From Georgenia sp. TF02-10 (GTDB lineage: Bacteria; Actinomycetota; Actinomycetes; Actinomycetales; Actinomycetaceae), in contig NZ_CP094289.1 of assembly GCF_022759505.1 (NCBI RefSeq), positions 2,542,001 to 2,606,000 on the forward strand: a stretch of 64,000 nucleotides of DNA, given 5' to 3'. Below, piece by piece: positions 50,576 to 58,402 of this stretch (its first letter is position 1; the number at the start of each line of letters is the position of its first letter). The position numbers and the translations under genes are program-made. Below the pieces are notes generated by a model. The model searched no databases, had not been told where the DNA came from, and worked only from the letters and a program-made list of their open reading frames with translations.

Positions 50576-51538
50576 TCAGCGGCCCAGGTACGCCCGGACC
50601 ACGGCGGCGGGGATGCGGCCGCGGTCGGCGACGGCGATGCCCCGGGCCCGCGCCCAGGCCCGGACCTCCGCCGGGCTCGGCGGGGCCGGCTCGGGCGCGG
50701 CGCCGCCCTGCGGGAGGAGCAGGTCCGCGCCGGCGGCGGTGAGCGCGTGCGCGGCGAGCTCGGCGCGGGCCGCGCCGAGGAAGCGGTAGGTCCACTCCTC
50801 AGCCAGCGGGCGGGTCTCGGCGAACATCACCGGCACCGCCGGGAACCGGGCCTGCGCCTCGGCGAGGGCCTCGGCGACCACCCCGCCGGAGACGTGCTCG
50901 AGCCGGAAGATGCGGCTGTAGCGCTCCTCGACGACGACGGCGGCCCGGGGCAGCGCGGCCAGCTCGGCGAGGGCGTACGTCAGCCGTCCGGTGGTGAGGG
51001 ACGCCGCGAGGTCCCCCAGGGACTTGCGCTCGACGGCGGCGACCACCTCGCCGTCGACCTCGACCGCATAGTCCCCGGCCGGCAGCCGGCGCCGCACGGT
51101 GGTGGCCTGCTGGTGGCTGAACCGGTAGGGGTACTTCTCCCGGATGTCGACCACGATCTCCAGGACCTGCCCGGTGGCGCGCCGGGTGGGCAGCGCGACC
51201 TTCGGCCGGGCCTGCTTGGTGGTGGTCGGGGACTGCCAGAAGATCATCTCCCGCCCCCGGGCGCGGGTCAGCACGATCTGCGAGCGGTTCTCCCGCCCCC
51301 GGTCCAGGACCAGGTCGATCGCGGGGCCGCGGCGGGAGCAGGAGCGGACCGGGACCCGCTCGAGGACCGTGGCGTCGGGCGGCCAGCCCTCGGTGCGGTG
51401 GCAGTACACCTTCGAGGTGCGCGGCCACGTCTCGCGGGCCTTGAGCACCAGGCCGTCGCGGCCGAGGGGCACCCACAGCAGGTAGGGCAGGGTCGAGCCG
51501 GGCTCCGGGTTGCGGGCGATGACGAAGTCCGCGTGCAC
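50576..51538 (-). CDS. ERCC4-domain nuclease with C-terminal Lsr2-type DNA-binding domain
   Basis: 320 residues. Residues about 135-255 form an ERCC4/XPF-type nuclease domain: VVDIREKYPYRF (Asp of the metal site), then RRRLPAGDYAVEVDG and VAAVERKSLGDLAASLTTGR with the ERK-x3-D core. The last 35 residues, SPAEVRAWARARGIAVADRG with RIPAAVVRAYLG, match the DNA-binding domain of the nucleoid protein Lsr2. The N-terminal 130 residues (ARNPEPGSTLPYLLWVPLGR) are unassigned. Both catalytic and binding elements look intact. A DNA-repair or defence role is an inference. Confidence 0.82.
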   Translation of the reverse strand: MHADFVIARNPEPGSTLPYLLWVPLGRDGLVLKARETWPRTSKVYCHRTEGWPPDATVLERVPVRSCSRRGPAIDLVLDRGRENRSQIVLTRARGREMIFWQSPTTTKQARPKVALPTRRATGQVLEIVVDIREKYPYRFSHQQATTVRRRLPAGDYAVEVDGEVVAAVERKSLGDLAASLTTGRLTYALAELAALPRAAVVVEERYSRIFRLEHVSGGVVAEALAEAQARFPAVPVMFAETRPLAEEWTYRFLGAARAELAAHALTAAGADLLLPQGGAAPEPAPPSPAEVRAWARARGIAVADRGRIPAAVVRAYLGR

Positions 51539-51639
51539 GGCACCTCCTCGGCGTCAGGGCCAGTATGCCGGGGCCGGCAGGCCAGGGTATGCGTGGCACG
51601 GCAGCGTCTAGGCTCAGTCTGCGGATCGGAGGCCCGAGC

Positions 51640-52200
51640 ATGAGCGATTACGTCGATTGGCCGGACGAACATGACGGGTCGGTCGGGCTCGCCGTGCTTC
51701 TGCCCGGGAGGAACTACCCCACGACGATGCCGCTCCTCACCTTCGCGGGCCTCGCGGCCGTCCAACACGGGTGGCGAGTTCGCGCCGTGTCGTGGAGCGC
51801 GCCCGACCTCGACACCGATGCCACGATCGAGTGGGTCGGGACGCAGTTGGCCGAAGTGGTCGGCGACTTCGACGGGCGCGTCCTTGTGGTCGGGAAGTCA
51901 CTTGGCAGCTGCGCCGCTGCGCGTGCTGCTCGGCATGGGTACGACGGGATCTGGTTGACGCCTCTGCTGCACCTGCCCGAGGTCGTCCAGGCGATGTCCG
52001 GGCATCCCGGCCGACAGTTGCTCGTCGGTGGCACCGAGGACCCGGCATGGAGCATTGAGGCCGCCCGGAAGATCGGTGGAGAGATCGCCCAGATCGAAGG
52101 CGCTGACCACGGGATGTTCAGCGATGACGCGGTGCGAACTGCCGAGATGCACGTCGAAGTCGTCCGTGCGATCGACCAGTGGTTGCGCCTCACGCCGTGA
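51640..52200 (+). CDS. Small alpha/beta hydrolase
   Basis: 186 residues. The nucleophile elbow is VVGKSLGSCAAARAA (G-x-S-x-G), the acid probably Asp in VGGTEDPAWS and the His in EGADHGMFSDD. The fold is minimal with no lid. It resembles the small AB-hydrolase group acting on short esters; substrate unknown. The ATG at 51640 is preceded by GATCGGAGG. Its 3' end is involved in a 27-base tandem duplication. Confidence 0.8.
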   Translation: MSDYVDWPDEHDGSVGLAVLLPGRNYPTTMPLLTFAGLAAVQHGWRVRAVSWSAPDLDTDATIEWVGTQLAEVVGDFDGRVLVVGKSLGSCAAARAARHGYDGIWLTPLLHLPEVVQAMSGHPGRQLLVGGTEDPAWSIEAARKIGGEIAQIEGADHGMFSDDAVRTAEMHVEVVRAIDQWLRLTP

Positions 52201-52241
52201 GGAGCCAGTCTCGACCTCACGCCGTGAGGAGCCAGTCTCGA
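52188..52241. repeat. Perfect 27-bp tandem duplication across a stop codon
   Basis: The 27-base unit beginning CCTCACGCCGTGAGGAGCC occurs twice, head to tail. The first copy contains the last four codons and stop of the hydrolase. Each copy holds the small palindrome CCTCAC-GCC-GTGAGG and could form a hairpin terminator. Confidence 0.85.
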
Positions 52242-52468
52242 TAGGTCTGGGCGAGATCGTCGTTTCGACGGTTACCGCGCTCGGGTTCGCTGATCGTGGT
52301 CGACCAGACACCGAGAGTGTTCGCAGCCGACGTCAGCGTGATGTTCTTTGCCCGCCGGAGCGGGCGCAGGTCGTCGACACCCGGAATCGACCGTCACCGT
52401 GATCGTGGTCGAGGTCGTCGATCATCACCGCCGCTGACAGCGGCGAGCGAGACCGGAAGGAGGAGGCC
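52242..52468. other. Gap upstream of the HigA-like gene
   Basis: 227 bases of lower-GC sequence. HigB-type toxin genes normally precede higA, but no RelE/HigB frame is recognisable here. Promoter elements are not clear. Confidence 0.4.
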
Positions 52469-52747
52469 ATGTCTGCGACCCCCGACTACATCGTCACCAC
52501 GGGCGACTTCATCACTGAGTGGATGGAGCACCAGGGCGTCAACGCGGCAGAGCTCGCTCGCCGGCTCGGCGTGTCGCGCAAGCACTTGAGCGAGCTCCTG
52601 AGCGGCAAGGCTCCGCTCTCCCATCCGCTCGCCCTCGCCCTGGAGCGGGTGACCGGGGTGCCCGCTCGCATCTGGAACCAGTACGAGAGCGGCTACCGCG
52701 GCGATCTCGCCCGCCGCCAGGAGAACACGGACCCCGACGCCCAGTAG
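52469..52747 (+). CDS. HigA-family antitoxin (HTH)
   Basis: 92 residues. The XRE-type HTH reads GVNAAELARRLGVSRKHLSE with LLSGKAPLSHPLALALERVT and GVPARIWNQYESGYRGDLAR, the typical HigA addiction-module signature. Many actinobacterial HigA proteins continue into a C-terminal metallopeptidase-like domain of some 250 residues; this one stops early. No toxin is found upstream. GGAAGGAGGAGG precedes the ATG. It is either an orphan antitoxin or a truncated regulator. Confidence 0.8.
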   Translation: MSATPDYIVTTGDFITEWMEHQGVNAAELARRLGVSRKHLSELLSGKAPLSHPLALALERVTGVPARIWNQYESGYRGDLARRQENTDPDAQ

Positions 52748-52979
52748 GAGCGGGTGCTTGCCGGCGAGCTCGGGATCGCAGCGAGCATCGGGCTCGGCCG
52801 CGCCCAGCGGGAAACCGGTGACTACGCCTGGGGGCAGGGTCTCAGGCGCACCGTCGAGCTCCAGGTGACGGCACCGGGGAGCAGGTGAGCGATGGCCGAG
52901 CGGGCGAGGCGGGTCTGGCTGCAGCGTCGACGTCGAGAATCGCCTTCCGGTGCACGGGTCGCCGGCGTCGGAGACCCGC

Positions 52980-53966
52980 TCAGCCGGTCCGCCGGGCCGG
53001 GCCGCGGTAGTGCTCGGCCAGCCGGGCGAAGCCCTCGTCCAGGCTCATTGCCGGCTCCCAGGACAGCGCGGCGCGGGTGCGGCGCAGGTCGAACCAGTGC
53101 GCCGTGCTGAGCTGCTCGGCGAGGAACCGGGTCATCGGCGGCTCGTCCTCCCCCGGCCGCACGGCCCAGGCCCGCTCCACCACGGCGCCGGCCGCCCGGG
53201 CCGCCCACCCGGGCACCGCCCAGCGCGGCGGCGGCACCCCGGCCGCCCGGCACATCCCGGCGATGAGCTCGGCCACCGGCCGCGGCTCGCCGTTGGTGAC
53301 GACGAACGCCTCCCCGTGCACCCGCTCGGCCCGGTCCAGCGCGGCGAGCAGCGCGCTGACCGCGTTGTCCAGGTAGGTGGTGTCGATGAGCGCGGCGCCG
53401 CGGTCCAGCACCGGCAGCCGGCCGGCCGCCGCCCGGTCCACCACCCGCTGGACGAGCTGGGTGTCCCCCGGGCCCCAGACGATGTGCGGCCGGACCGCGA
53501 CGACCGCGAAGCCCGGCGCGTCGGCGGCCAGCGCGCGCAGCTCGGCGGCGGCCTTGGTCCGGGCGTAGGTGCCGCGGGCCAGGTCCGGCCGGGCCGGGGC
53601 GGCGCCCGCGCCGACGATGGACCGGCCGGTGTGGGCCACCGACGGGGAGGAGACGAAGACGAACCTGGTGGCCCCGGCGGCCCGGGCGGCGCTCAGCAGT
53701 TGCTCGGTGCCGCCGACGTTGACGGCGGCGAACTCGGCCTCCGGCCCGGCGAAGGAGACCTTGGCGGCCAGGTGCACGACGGCGTCCTGCCCGGTGACGG
53801 CCGCGCGGACGGTCGCCGGGTCGGTCACCGAGCCGCGCACCTCCCGGGCGCCGGGCAGCCCCGCCGGGCGCCGCTGCAGGGTGGTGACCTGCGCGCCGCG
53901 GGCGAGCAGCGCCGTCGCGACGGCCCGGCCGAGCATCCCGGACGCGCCGGTGACCAGCACCCTCAC
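52980..53966 (-). CDS. oleD: OleD, NAD(P)-dependent 2-alkyl-3-ketoalkanoate reductase
   Basis: 328-residue short-chain reductase of the 3-beta-HSD/epimerase type. The Rossmann motif MRVLVTGASGMLGRAVATAL is followed by AVVHLAAKVSFAG, FVSSPSVAH, the catalytic YARTKAAAE (Tyr-x3-Lys) and VRPHIVWGPGD. Together with OleA and OleBC it forms the olefin pathway: OleD reduces the beta-keto acid made by OleA to a beta-hydroxy acid. It is the third gene of the cluster, 85 bases after oleBC; the gap carries GCCGGTCACGGCC-type repeats. Confidence 0.85.
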   Translation of the reverse strand: MRVLVTGASGMLGRAVATALLARGAQVTTLQRRPAGLPGAREVRGSVTDPATVRAAVTGQDAVVHLAAKVSFAGPEAEFAAVNVGGTEQLLSAARAAGATRFVFVSSPSVAHTGRSIVGAGAAPARPDLARGTYARTKAAAELRALAADAPGFAVVAVRPHIVWGPGDTQLVQRVVDRAAAGRLPVLDRGAALIDTTYLDNAVSALLAALDRAERVHGEAFVVTNGEPRPVAELIAGMCRAAGVPPPRWAVPGWAARAAGAVVERAWAVRPGEDEPPMTRFLAEQLSTAHWFDLRRTRAALSWEPAMSLDEGFARLAEHYRGPARRTG

Positions 53967-54051
53967 GGCCGCTCCCGCCTCGCCGCCGCCCGCCTCGCCG
54001 CCGCCCGGCCGCCGGTCACGGCCCGCCCGCCGGTCACGGCCCGCCCGCCCG

Positions 54052-56979
54052 TCACGGCCGGCCCGCCCGGGCGCCGGCGAGGGCGCGGCCGGCCCAGGCG
54101 GCCAGCCGGGCCCGCTCGACCTTGGCGTTGTGCCGCACGTCGGTGGGCACCCGCGGCACCCGGAGCACCGCGGCGACCGGCACGGGGCTGGCCGCGCGGA
54201 CCCGCCGGGCGAGCCCGGCCGGGGCGAGGGACCACGGCCGGCGGGCGCCGTCGTGCACGGCCGGGTCGGTCTCGAGGACGACGACGACCTGCTGCGCGCC
54301 GCCCGGGCCGACCCCGACCGCTGCCGCCCGGGCGACGCCCGGGATGCCGAGGACCGCGTCCTCCACGGCCACCGGGGTGACCACGCCGTCGGCGGTGCTG
54401 ATGACGTGCCCGAGGCGACCCTCGATCCACAGCCGGCCGCGGGCGTCGAGGTGGCCGACGTCGCCGGTGCGGTGCCAGCCGGGCCAGGTGGCGGAGTGGT
54501 CCTGGGTGGCCCAGAGCCGGTCGTAGCGATCCTTCAGGTGCGGGGCGGTGACGAGCACCTCCCCGGTCACGCCGGGCGCCGCGGTGGGCTCGCCGGTGGC
54601 GCGGCCGGCGTCGTCGAGCGGCACGACCAGCACCCGGGCGCCGGGCACCGGGGTGCCCACGCAGGTGCCGCCGCCGGCCCCGGGGACCGCCGCGGTGGCC
54701 GCCTCCGCGGCGGCGGCGCGGATCTGGTCCAGGGAGACGTCGGTGACCGGGAGGACCTCGGTCATCCCGTACGGGGTGCGCAGGTCCGCGCCGGGCAGGA
54801 CCTGGCCGGCGGCGGCGAGCCGGGCGGCGGCGATCGGGGCGCCGGCGGAGAGGACCAGGCGGGGCCCGGCCAGGGCCTGGCGCTGGTCGGGGGTGAGGTC
54901 GGCGGCGGTGGCGACGACGTTGGCCAGCGCCGACGGCGAGGCGAAGACCGCGTAGGCGTCGACGGCGGCGACGGCGTCGGCGAGGGCGGCGGCGGTGAGC
55001 TCGGCCGGGGCGGTGACGTCCATGTCCGGGGTGGCGGAGGCGGCCCCGGTGGCGGTGCCGAGCAGGGCGAACGGGGCGAACGCCGCGACGAAGGGGCGCT
55101 CCGGGGACAGCCCGTAGGTGGCGGCGACGACGTCCCGCATGCCGGCGAGGCGGCGGTGGGTGTACACGACGCCCTTGGCCGGGCCGGTGGAGCCGGAGGT
55201 GTACAGGATGGCGGCGTCCGCGTCGGGCGCGGGCTCGGGCGGCAGGGCGCGGCCGGCGGCGGCGAGGCGGGCGCCGGCGGCGGTGAGGTCGACCAGGGTG
55301 GCCGTGGCGCCGAGGGCCCGCCGGCGGGCGGGCCCGGCCGGCCCGGCGAGGATGCGGCGGCCGGGCCAGCGCAGCAGCCGGGCGCCGGTGACGGCGCGGG
55401 TGATGCCGACGAGGTGGTCGGGGTCGGCGGCGCGGACGGCGCGGGTCAGGCCCGCGGGGCCGAGGCCGGCGTCGGCCAGGACCACGACGGCGCCCAGGCG
55501 CAGGCAGGCGAACAGGGCGACGGTCAGGTCCACCCCGGGCGGGACCAGCAGGCTGACCCGCTGGCCCGGGCGGACCCCGGCGTCGGCGAGCCCGAGGGCG
55601 AGGTGGTGGACCCGGCGGGCGAGCTCGGCCCAGGTGACGGCGCTGCCGCCGGCGCCGAGGGCGACGACGGCCGGGGACGGGGAGCCGGCCTGCTCCGCCA
55701 GCGCCGTCCACAGCGGGCGGTAGGCGGCGGCCGGGTCGGGCGAGGCGGTGGCCAGGTCGGGCGAAACGGTGGCCGGGTCGGGCGAGAGGGTGTTCAGGGC
55801 GGGGGAATCGGCGGTCGGATCGGGCGGTGCGGCAGCGGCGGCCGGCGCGGGTGTGGCGGGCGAGCCGCCGGCGGCACCGGCGGCAGCTTCCGCACCGGCG
55901 GGCGCCCCCGCCCGGTCACCGACCCCGCGGCGCTCCAGCCACCGCACCACGGTGCCGGCGACGTCCGCGTCCTCCACCACCAGGTGCCCGGCCCCCTCGA
56001 ACCGGTGCACGTCGGCGCGCGGCAGGCGGGCGCGCAGGTCGCGCAGGTAGCGCTCGTAGAAGACCGGGTCCCGCGGCCCCCACAGCAGCAGGGCGGGCAG
56101 GTCCAGGCGGGCGACGCCGTCGGCGATCCGGGTCAGCTCGGCGTGGCTGGGGTGGCCCGGGCCGACCGGGATGTCCTCGACGAACGTGCCGATGCTCCGG
56201 CGGTCGCGGGCGGTGGCGTAGGGCGCGCGGTAGGCGGACCGGACCGCTGCCGGCAGGGCGGGCCGGGCCAGCGCCAGGGTGGTGTCGAGGAACGCCGGGG
56301 TGCCGGTGGTGGCCGCGGTTCGCAGGCCGCGGCGGCGGGCCAGGCGCAGCAGGACCGGGACGTTCTCGCCGTCGGCGTGGTGCAGGGCGGTGTTGGTCAG
56401 CACCAGCCCGGCCCGCTCGCGCGGGTGGTCCACCGTCCAGCCGGCGGCGACGACGCCGCCCCAGTCGTGCCCGACGGCGACCACCGGCCGGGCGTCCCAG
56501 CCGGCGCCGGACAGGCCGAGGGCGTCGGTGAGGTCGCCGAGGTCGCGCACCCGCTCCGCGAGCCGGCGCGGGCCGGCGGTGCGCTCGGAGAAGCCCATCC
56601 CCAGCTGGTCGACGGCGACCACGCGCCACCCGGCGTCGGCCCCCGCCGCCAGCAGGGAGCGCCACAGGTAGGACCAGGTGGGGTTGCCGTGGACGCACAG
56701 CAGCGTGCCGCGGTGCTCGCCGGCGGGCAGGCTGGCGGCGTTGTCCAGGTAGTGCCAGGTGTGCCCGGCCGCGGTGATCCGGTGCGGCCATGCGGGGTCG
56801 ACGCCGGGCCAGGGCTCGGCCGGCGGGCCGGCCGGGGCCGGGCCGGATGGGTCGGCGGCGGGTGCGGCGTCGCCTACGGAGGGGACGGCGGCGGGCCGGG
56901 CTGCCGCTCGGGAGGAGTCCACGGCGGGCGCGGCTGCGGGCCGGGACGAGTCCGCGGCGGGCCGGGCCGCCGTCGTCAC
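54052..56979 (-). CDS. oleBC: OleBC fusion: beta-lactone decarboxylase and beta-lactone synthetase
   Basis: 975 residues. After a 45-residue Ala/Ser/Pro leader, the OleB domain (about 50-345) is an alpha/beta hydrolase of the haloalkane-dehalogenase type. It has HGNPTWSYLWRSLL, nucleophile Asp in VAVGHDWGGVVAAG and His in GAGHLVVEDAD. A Pro/Asp-rich linker with PDPATVSPDLATASPDP repeats follows. The OleC domain (about 395-975) is an ANL superfamily enzyme with ILYTSGSTGPAKGVVYTH, APFALLGTATG, YGMTEVLPV and GWHRTGDVGHLDARGRLWIE. OleC converts the beta-hydroxy acid to a cis-beta-lactone and OleB decarboxylates it to the olefin. The GTG overlaps the oleA stop. Confidence 0.88.
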   Translation of the reverse strand: MTTAARPAADSSRPAAAPAVDSSRAAARPAAVPSVGDAAPAADPSGPAPAGPPAEPWPGVDPAWPHRITAAGHTWHYLDNAASLPAGEHRGTLLCVHGNPTWSYLWRSLLAAGADAGWRVVAVDQLGMGFSERTAGPRRLAERVRDLGDLTDALGLSGAGWDARPVVAVGHDWGGVVAAGWTVDHPRERAGLVLTNTALHHADGENVPVLLRLARRRGLRTAATTGTPAFLDTTLALARPALPAAVRSAYRAPYATARDRRSIGTFVEDIPVGPGHPSHAELTRIADGVARLDLPALLLWGPRDPVFYERYLRDLRARLPRADVHRFEGAGHLVVEDADVAGTVVRWLERRGVGDRAGAPAGAEAAAGAAGGSPATPAPAAAAAPPDPTADSPALNTLSPDPATVSPDLATASPDPAAAYRPLWTALAEQAGSPSPAVVALGAGGSAVTWAELARRVHHLALGLADAGVRPGQRVSLLVPPGVDLTVALFACLRLGAVVVLADAGLGPAGLTRAVRAADPDHLVGITRAVTGARLLRWPGRRILAGPAGPARRRALGATATLVDLTAAGARLAAAGRALPPEPAPDADAAILYTSGSTGPAKGVVYTHRRLAGMRDVVAATYGLSPERPFVAAFAPFALLGTATGAASATPDMDVTAPAELTAAALADAVAAVDAYAVFASPSALANVVATAADLTPDQRQALAGPRLVLSAGAPIAAARLAAAGQVLPGADLRTPYGMTEVLPVTDVSLDQIRAAAAEAATAAVPGAGGGTCVGTPVPGARVLVVPLDDAGRATGEPTAAPGVTGEVLVTAPHLKDRYDRLWATQDHSATWPGWHRTGDVGHLDARGRLWIEGRLGHVISTADGVVTPVAVEDAVLGIPGVARAAAVGVGPGGAQQVVVVLETDPAVHDGARRPWSLAPAGLARRVRAASPVPVAAVLRVPRVPTDVRHNAKVERARLAAWAGRALAGARAGRP

Positions 56980-58004
56980 CAGGCCAGCTCCAGCATCGTG
57001 GTGTTCAGGCCCGAGCCCACGCCCAGGCACATCACCCGGTCTCCCGGCGCCAGCGTCTCGGCCTGCTCGGACAGGGTCATTGCGATGGCGGCGGGCCCCA
57101 CGTTGCCCCACCGGTCGAAGGTGACCGGGACGCTGGCCGGGTCCAGGTCGACCGCGTCGACGATGGCCTTGGTGTAGGGGGTGGAGATCTGGTGGGTGAC
57201 GTACCTGGCCAGCCGGCGCCACCGCCACCCGTGGGCCTCGGCCTCGTGCCAGGCGTCGGTCACCAGCCGGAGCCCGGCGGCGAGCAGGTTCTTGGTGTCG
57301 GTGGTCATCTTCCCGAAGGACCCCACGCACAGCGCGTGGTGCTCGGTGCCGGCCCGGGAGACCCCGCCCAGGATGCGGTGGCCGTCGGGCCGCTCGCTGG
57401 CCCGGCCCAGGACGGCCGCCGCGGCGCCGTCGCCGAGGGTGAGGGAGGCGAACTGGTCGGTGTAGTCCTGCCGGGTGACGCCGCCGGCCCCGAGCCGGGC
57501 CAGGGTCTCCTCCTGGGTGGGGCGTACGTCCTCGGCGTCGACGACGACGGCGTAGTCGACCTGGCCGGCGTCGATCATCGCCGAGGCCATCTGCATGCCG
57601 TTGACGAACCCGAGGCAGGCGTTGGTGATGTCGAAGTTGAGGGCCGAGGAGGGCAGGCCCATCTTGTGGTGCACCCGGACGGCGACCGAGGGCTCGAGGT
57701 GGGCGCGGGAGACCGAGGTGTTGATGAGCAGGCCCACCTGGTCCGGCCGCACGCCGGCCGCGGCGAGGGCCTTGGCGCCGGCCTCGGCGGCCATGTCCTC
57801 GAACGCGGTGCCCGGCGCCCACCAGCGCCGCTCGATGACGCCGGAGACCCGCTCGAGCAGGTTCGCCGGCAGGCGCAGCGCCTCGCGGGTGGGGGCGAGG
57901 CGGTCCTCGAACTCGGTGGAGGGCACGATCACCGGTGCCTCGATGTGGGACAGCCCCACGACGGCGCTGTCTCGGTACCTGACGGTGGCGTTCCCTGGCT
58001 GCAC
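56976..58004 (-). CDS. oleA: OleA, acyl-CoA condensing enzyme for olefin synthesis
   Basis: 342-residue thiolase-fold enzyme (FabH-like) joining two fatty acyl chains head to head by Claisen condensation. The catalytic Cys lies in FDITNACLGFVNGMQMAS, the His in YVTHQISTPYTKA and the Asn in WGNVGPAAIAMTLSEQA. The N-terminal Glu/helix region RRWWAPGTAFEDMAAEAG is typical of OleA. The GTG at 58004 gives the family length; an in-frame ATG at 58049 would add 15. It opens the oleA-oleBC-oleD cluster and overlaps oleBC by 4 bases. Confidence 0.88.
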   Translation of the reverse strand: MQPGNATVRYRDSAVVGLSHIEAPVIVPSTEFEDRLAPTREALRLPANLLERVSGVIERRWWAPGTAFEDMAAEAGAKALAAAGVRPDQVGLLINTSVSRAHLEPSVAVRVHHKMGLPSSALNFDITNACLGFVNGMQMASAMIDAGQVDYAVVVDAEDVRPTQEETLARLGAGGVTRQDYTDQFASLTLGDGAAAAVLGRASERPDGHRILGGVSRAGTEHHALCVGSFGKMTTDTKNLLAAGLRLVTDAWHEAEAHGWRWRRLARYVTHQISTPYTKAIVDAVDLDPASVPVTFDRWGNVGPAAIAMTLSEQAETLAPGDRVMCLGVGSGLNTTMLELAW

Positions 58005-58240
58005 GGGCCCCAGGCTACGGACCGGTAACCCGGGACGCATTCCGTTCACCCGGAGCGGATTCCGGGAACTCCGGCCGGCGTCGTCAACGTCACAGGGCGC
58101 CGAGGCGGGCCGCGGCTGCCGCCGCCGTCGTCACCGGTCTGGTCGCCCGGGCGGCGCCGGCCCGGCTCAGTCTCCGGGCGCGATCCCCGCGGCGCCGGTT
58201 CAGTGGCCAGGGCGCGCGGTCCGGGGCGGCCCGCTCAGAC
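58005..58240. other. Intergenic region between metS and oleA
   Basis: 236 bases with degenerate GGCGCG/CTCAG repeats and no gene. The oleA promoter should be here; nothing stands out. Confidence 0.4.
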
Positions 58241-58402
58241 TCAGGGCGCGCCGTTCCCCCGGCGCGGGGACGGCGCGCCGCCGCGGTCGGCGTCGGGCAC
58301 GTCCTCCACCGGGTGGCGGACGAGGAAGGTGATCGCCACCACCAGGCCGCCCCAGACGACGACGATGGCGATGATCATCATGAGGATCGCGACGGGTGTC
58401 AT
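58241..58402 (-). CDS. metS: MetS-type small subunit of NSS amino-acid importer
   Basis: 53 residues. One membrane helix, VAILMMIIAIVVVWGGLVVA, is followed by the motif TFLVRHPVED, then a polar tail. This is the pattern of MetS, the small subunit needed by the MetP methionine/alanine importer first described in Corynebacterium. Its ATG overlaps the stop of the large subunit gene (ATGA), giving tight coupling. Too small to be called with certainty by itself; context makes it firm. Confidence 0.85.
   Translation of the reverse strand: MTPVAILMMIIAIVVVWGGLVVAITFLVRHPVEDVPDADRGGAPSPRRGNGAP

Noticed and set aside
53569-57177. 1202-residue open frame on the plus strand across the ole cluster
   Set aside because: Gly/Arg-rich antisense of oleBC and oleA with no recognisable motif.
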